Below, piece after piece: positions 6,889-6,927 of a stretch of DNA of 6,927 nucleotides (position 1 is its first letter; the number at the start of each line of letters is the position of its first letter). The position numbers were made by a program, and so were the translations under genes. The DNA is from DRWZ01 sp964601505 (lineage in GTDB: Bacteria > Calescibacteriota > Calescibacteriia > Calescibacteriales > Calescibacteriaceae): the NCBI GenBank assembly GCA_964601505.1, contig CAZRNR010000077.1, positions 1 to 6,927 on the forward strand. The letters are read 5' to 3'. The notes beneath the pieces were generated by a model. That model searched no databases. It was not told where the DNA came from and saw only the letters and a program-made list of their open reading frames with translations.

Positions 6889-6917
6889 ATGATATGCGCA
6901 TAAGATCCAAAAAACAA
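6889..6917 (-). promoter_or_regulatory. Candidate promoter for nuoJKLMN with 10-bp palindrome
   Basis: On the minus strand, TTGTTT (6917-6912) and TATCAT (6894-6889) are separated by 17 nt, a possible sigma-70 type -35/-10 pair (3/6 and 5/6 matches). A perfect palindrome, TATGCGCATA (6893-6902), lies in the spacer and touches the -10, a place where an operator could act. It would give a leader of about 110 nt before nuoJ. The region is very AT-rich, so chance promoter matches are likely and this is a weak call. The rest of 6772-6927 shows no gene, hairpin or repeat that I can support. Confidence 0.22.
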
Positions 6918-6927
6918 ATGAAATATT

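Noticed and set aside
6894..6927. Possible start of a divergent plus-strand gene at the right edge (ATG 6894, reading MRIRSKKQMKY).
   Set aside because: Only 11 codons are visible, there is no convincing ribosome binding site, and nothing in the peptide is recognisable. It overlaps the palindrome and could be chance.

Overview
The window comes from an AT-rich bacterial genome. It holds the distal end of a CRISPR array, a family-4 uracil-DNA glycosylase gene, and five membrane-arm genes of respiratory complex I on the opposite strand. The low G+C, Lys/Glu/Ile-rich proteins, an Fe-S type uracil glycosylase, and a 30-nt CRISPR repeat ending in ATTTAAAC would fit a thermophilic or anaerobic/microaerophilic bacterium, but there is no lineage-specific marker and I do not name a phylum. 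Strong Shine-Dalgarno sequences before nuoK and nuoN show that the organism uses conventional SD initiation for at least some genes.

Layout: positions 1-437 are a CRISPR array with seven repeats and six spacers, cut off at the left edge. The last repeat (408-437) is degenerate, so this is the trailing end, and the leader and any cas genes lie to the left, outside the window. A short AT-rich gap (438-532) leads to a co-directional gene for a 4Fe-4S uracil-DNA glycosylase with an unusual N-terminal extension (533-1333). From 6771 down to 1299 on the minus strand runs a tight operon nuoJ-nuoK-nuoL-nuoM-nuoN, with start-stop overlaps or gaps of a few bases. The 3' end of nuoN overlaps the 3' end of the glycosylase gene by 35 bp, tail to tail. 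The right edge (6772-6927) is AT-rich, has stops in all three minus-strand frames, and carries only a weak promoter candidate with a 10-bp palindrome.

Function: NuoL, NuoM and NuoN are the three antiporter-like subunits, and NuoJ and NuoK form part of the quinone-side channel of complex I. They keep nearly all the expected charged intramembrane residues, so they should make a proton-pumping arm. NuoA-I are not present, and nuoI is not directly upstream of nuoJ, so the nuo genes are probably split or spaced in this genome. The glycosylase removes uracil produced by cytosine deamination. The CRISPR array is adaptive immunity and has no evident functional link to either neighbour.

I see no new multi-gene system here. 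The points most worth a second look are Asp in place of the conserved TM5 Glu in NuoM, the N-terminal extension on the glycosylase, the tail-to-tail coding overlap, and the lack of a visible terminator between the CRISPR array and the glycosylase gene.
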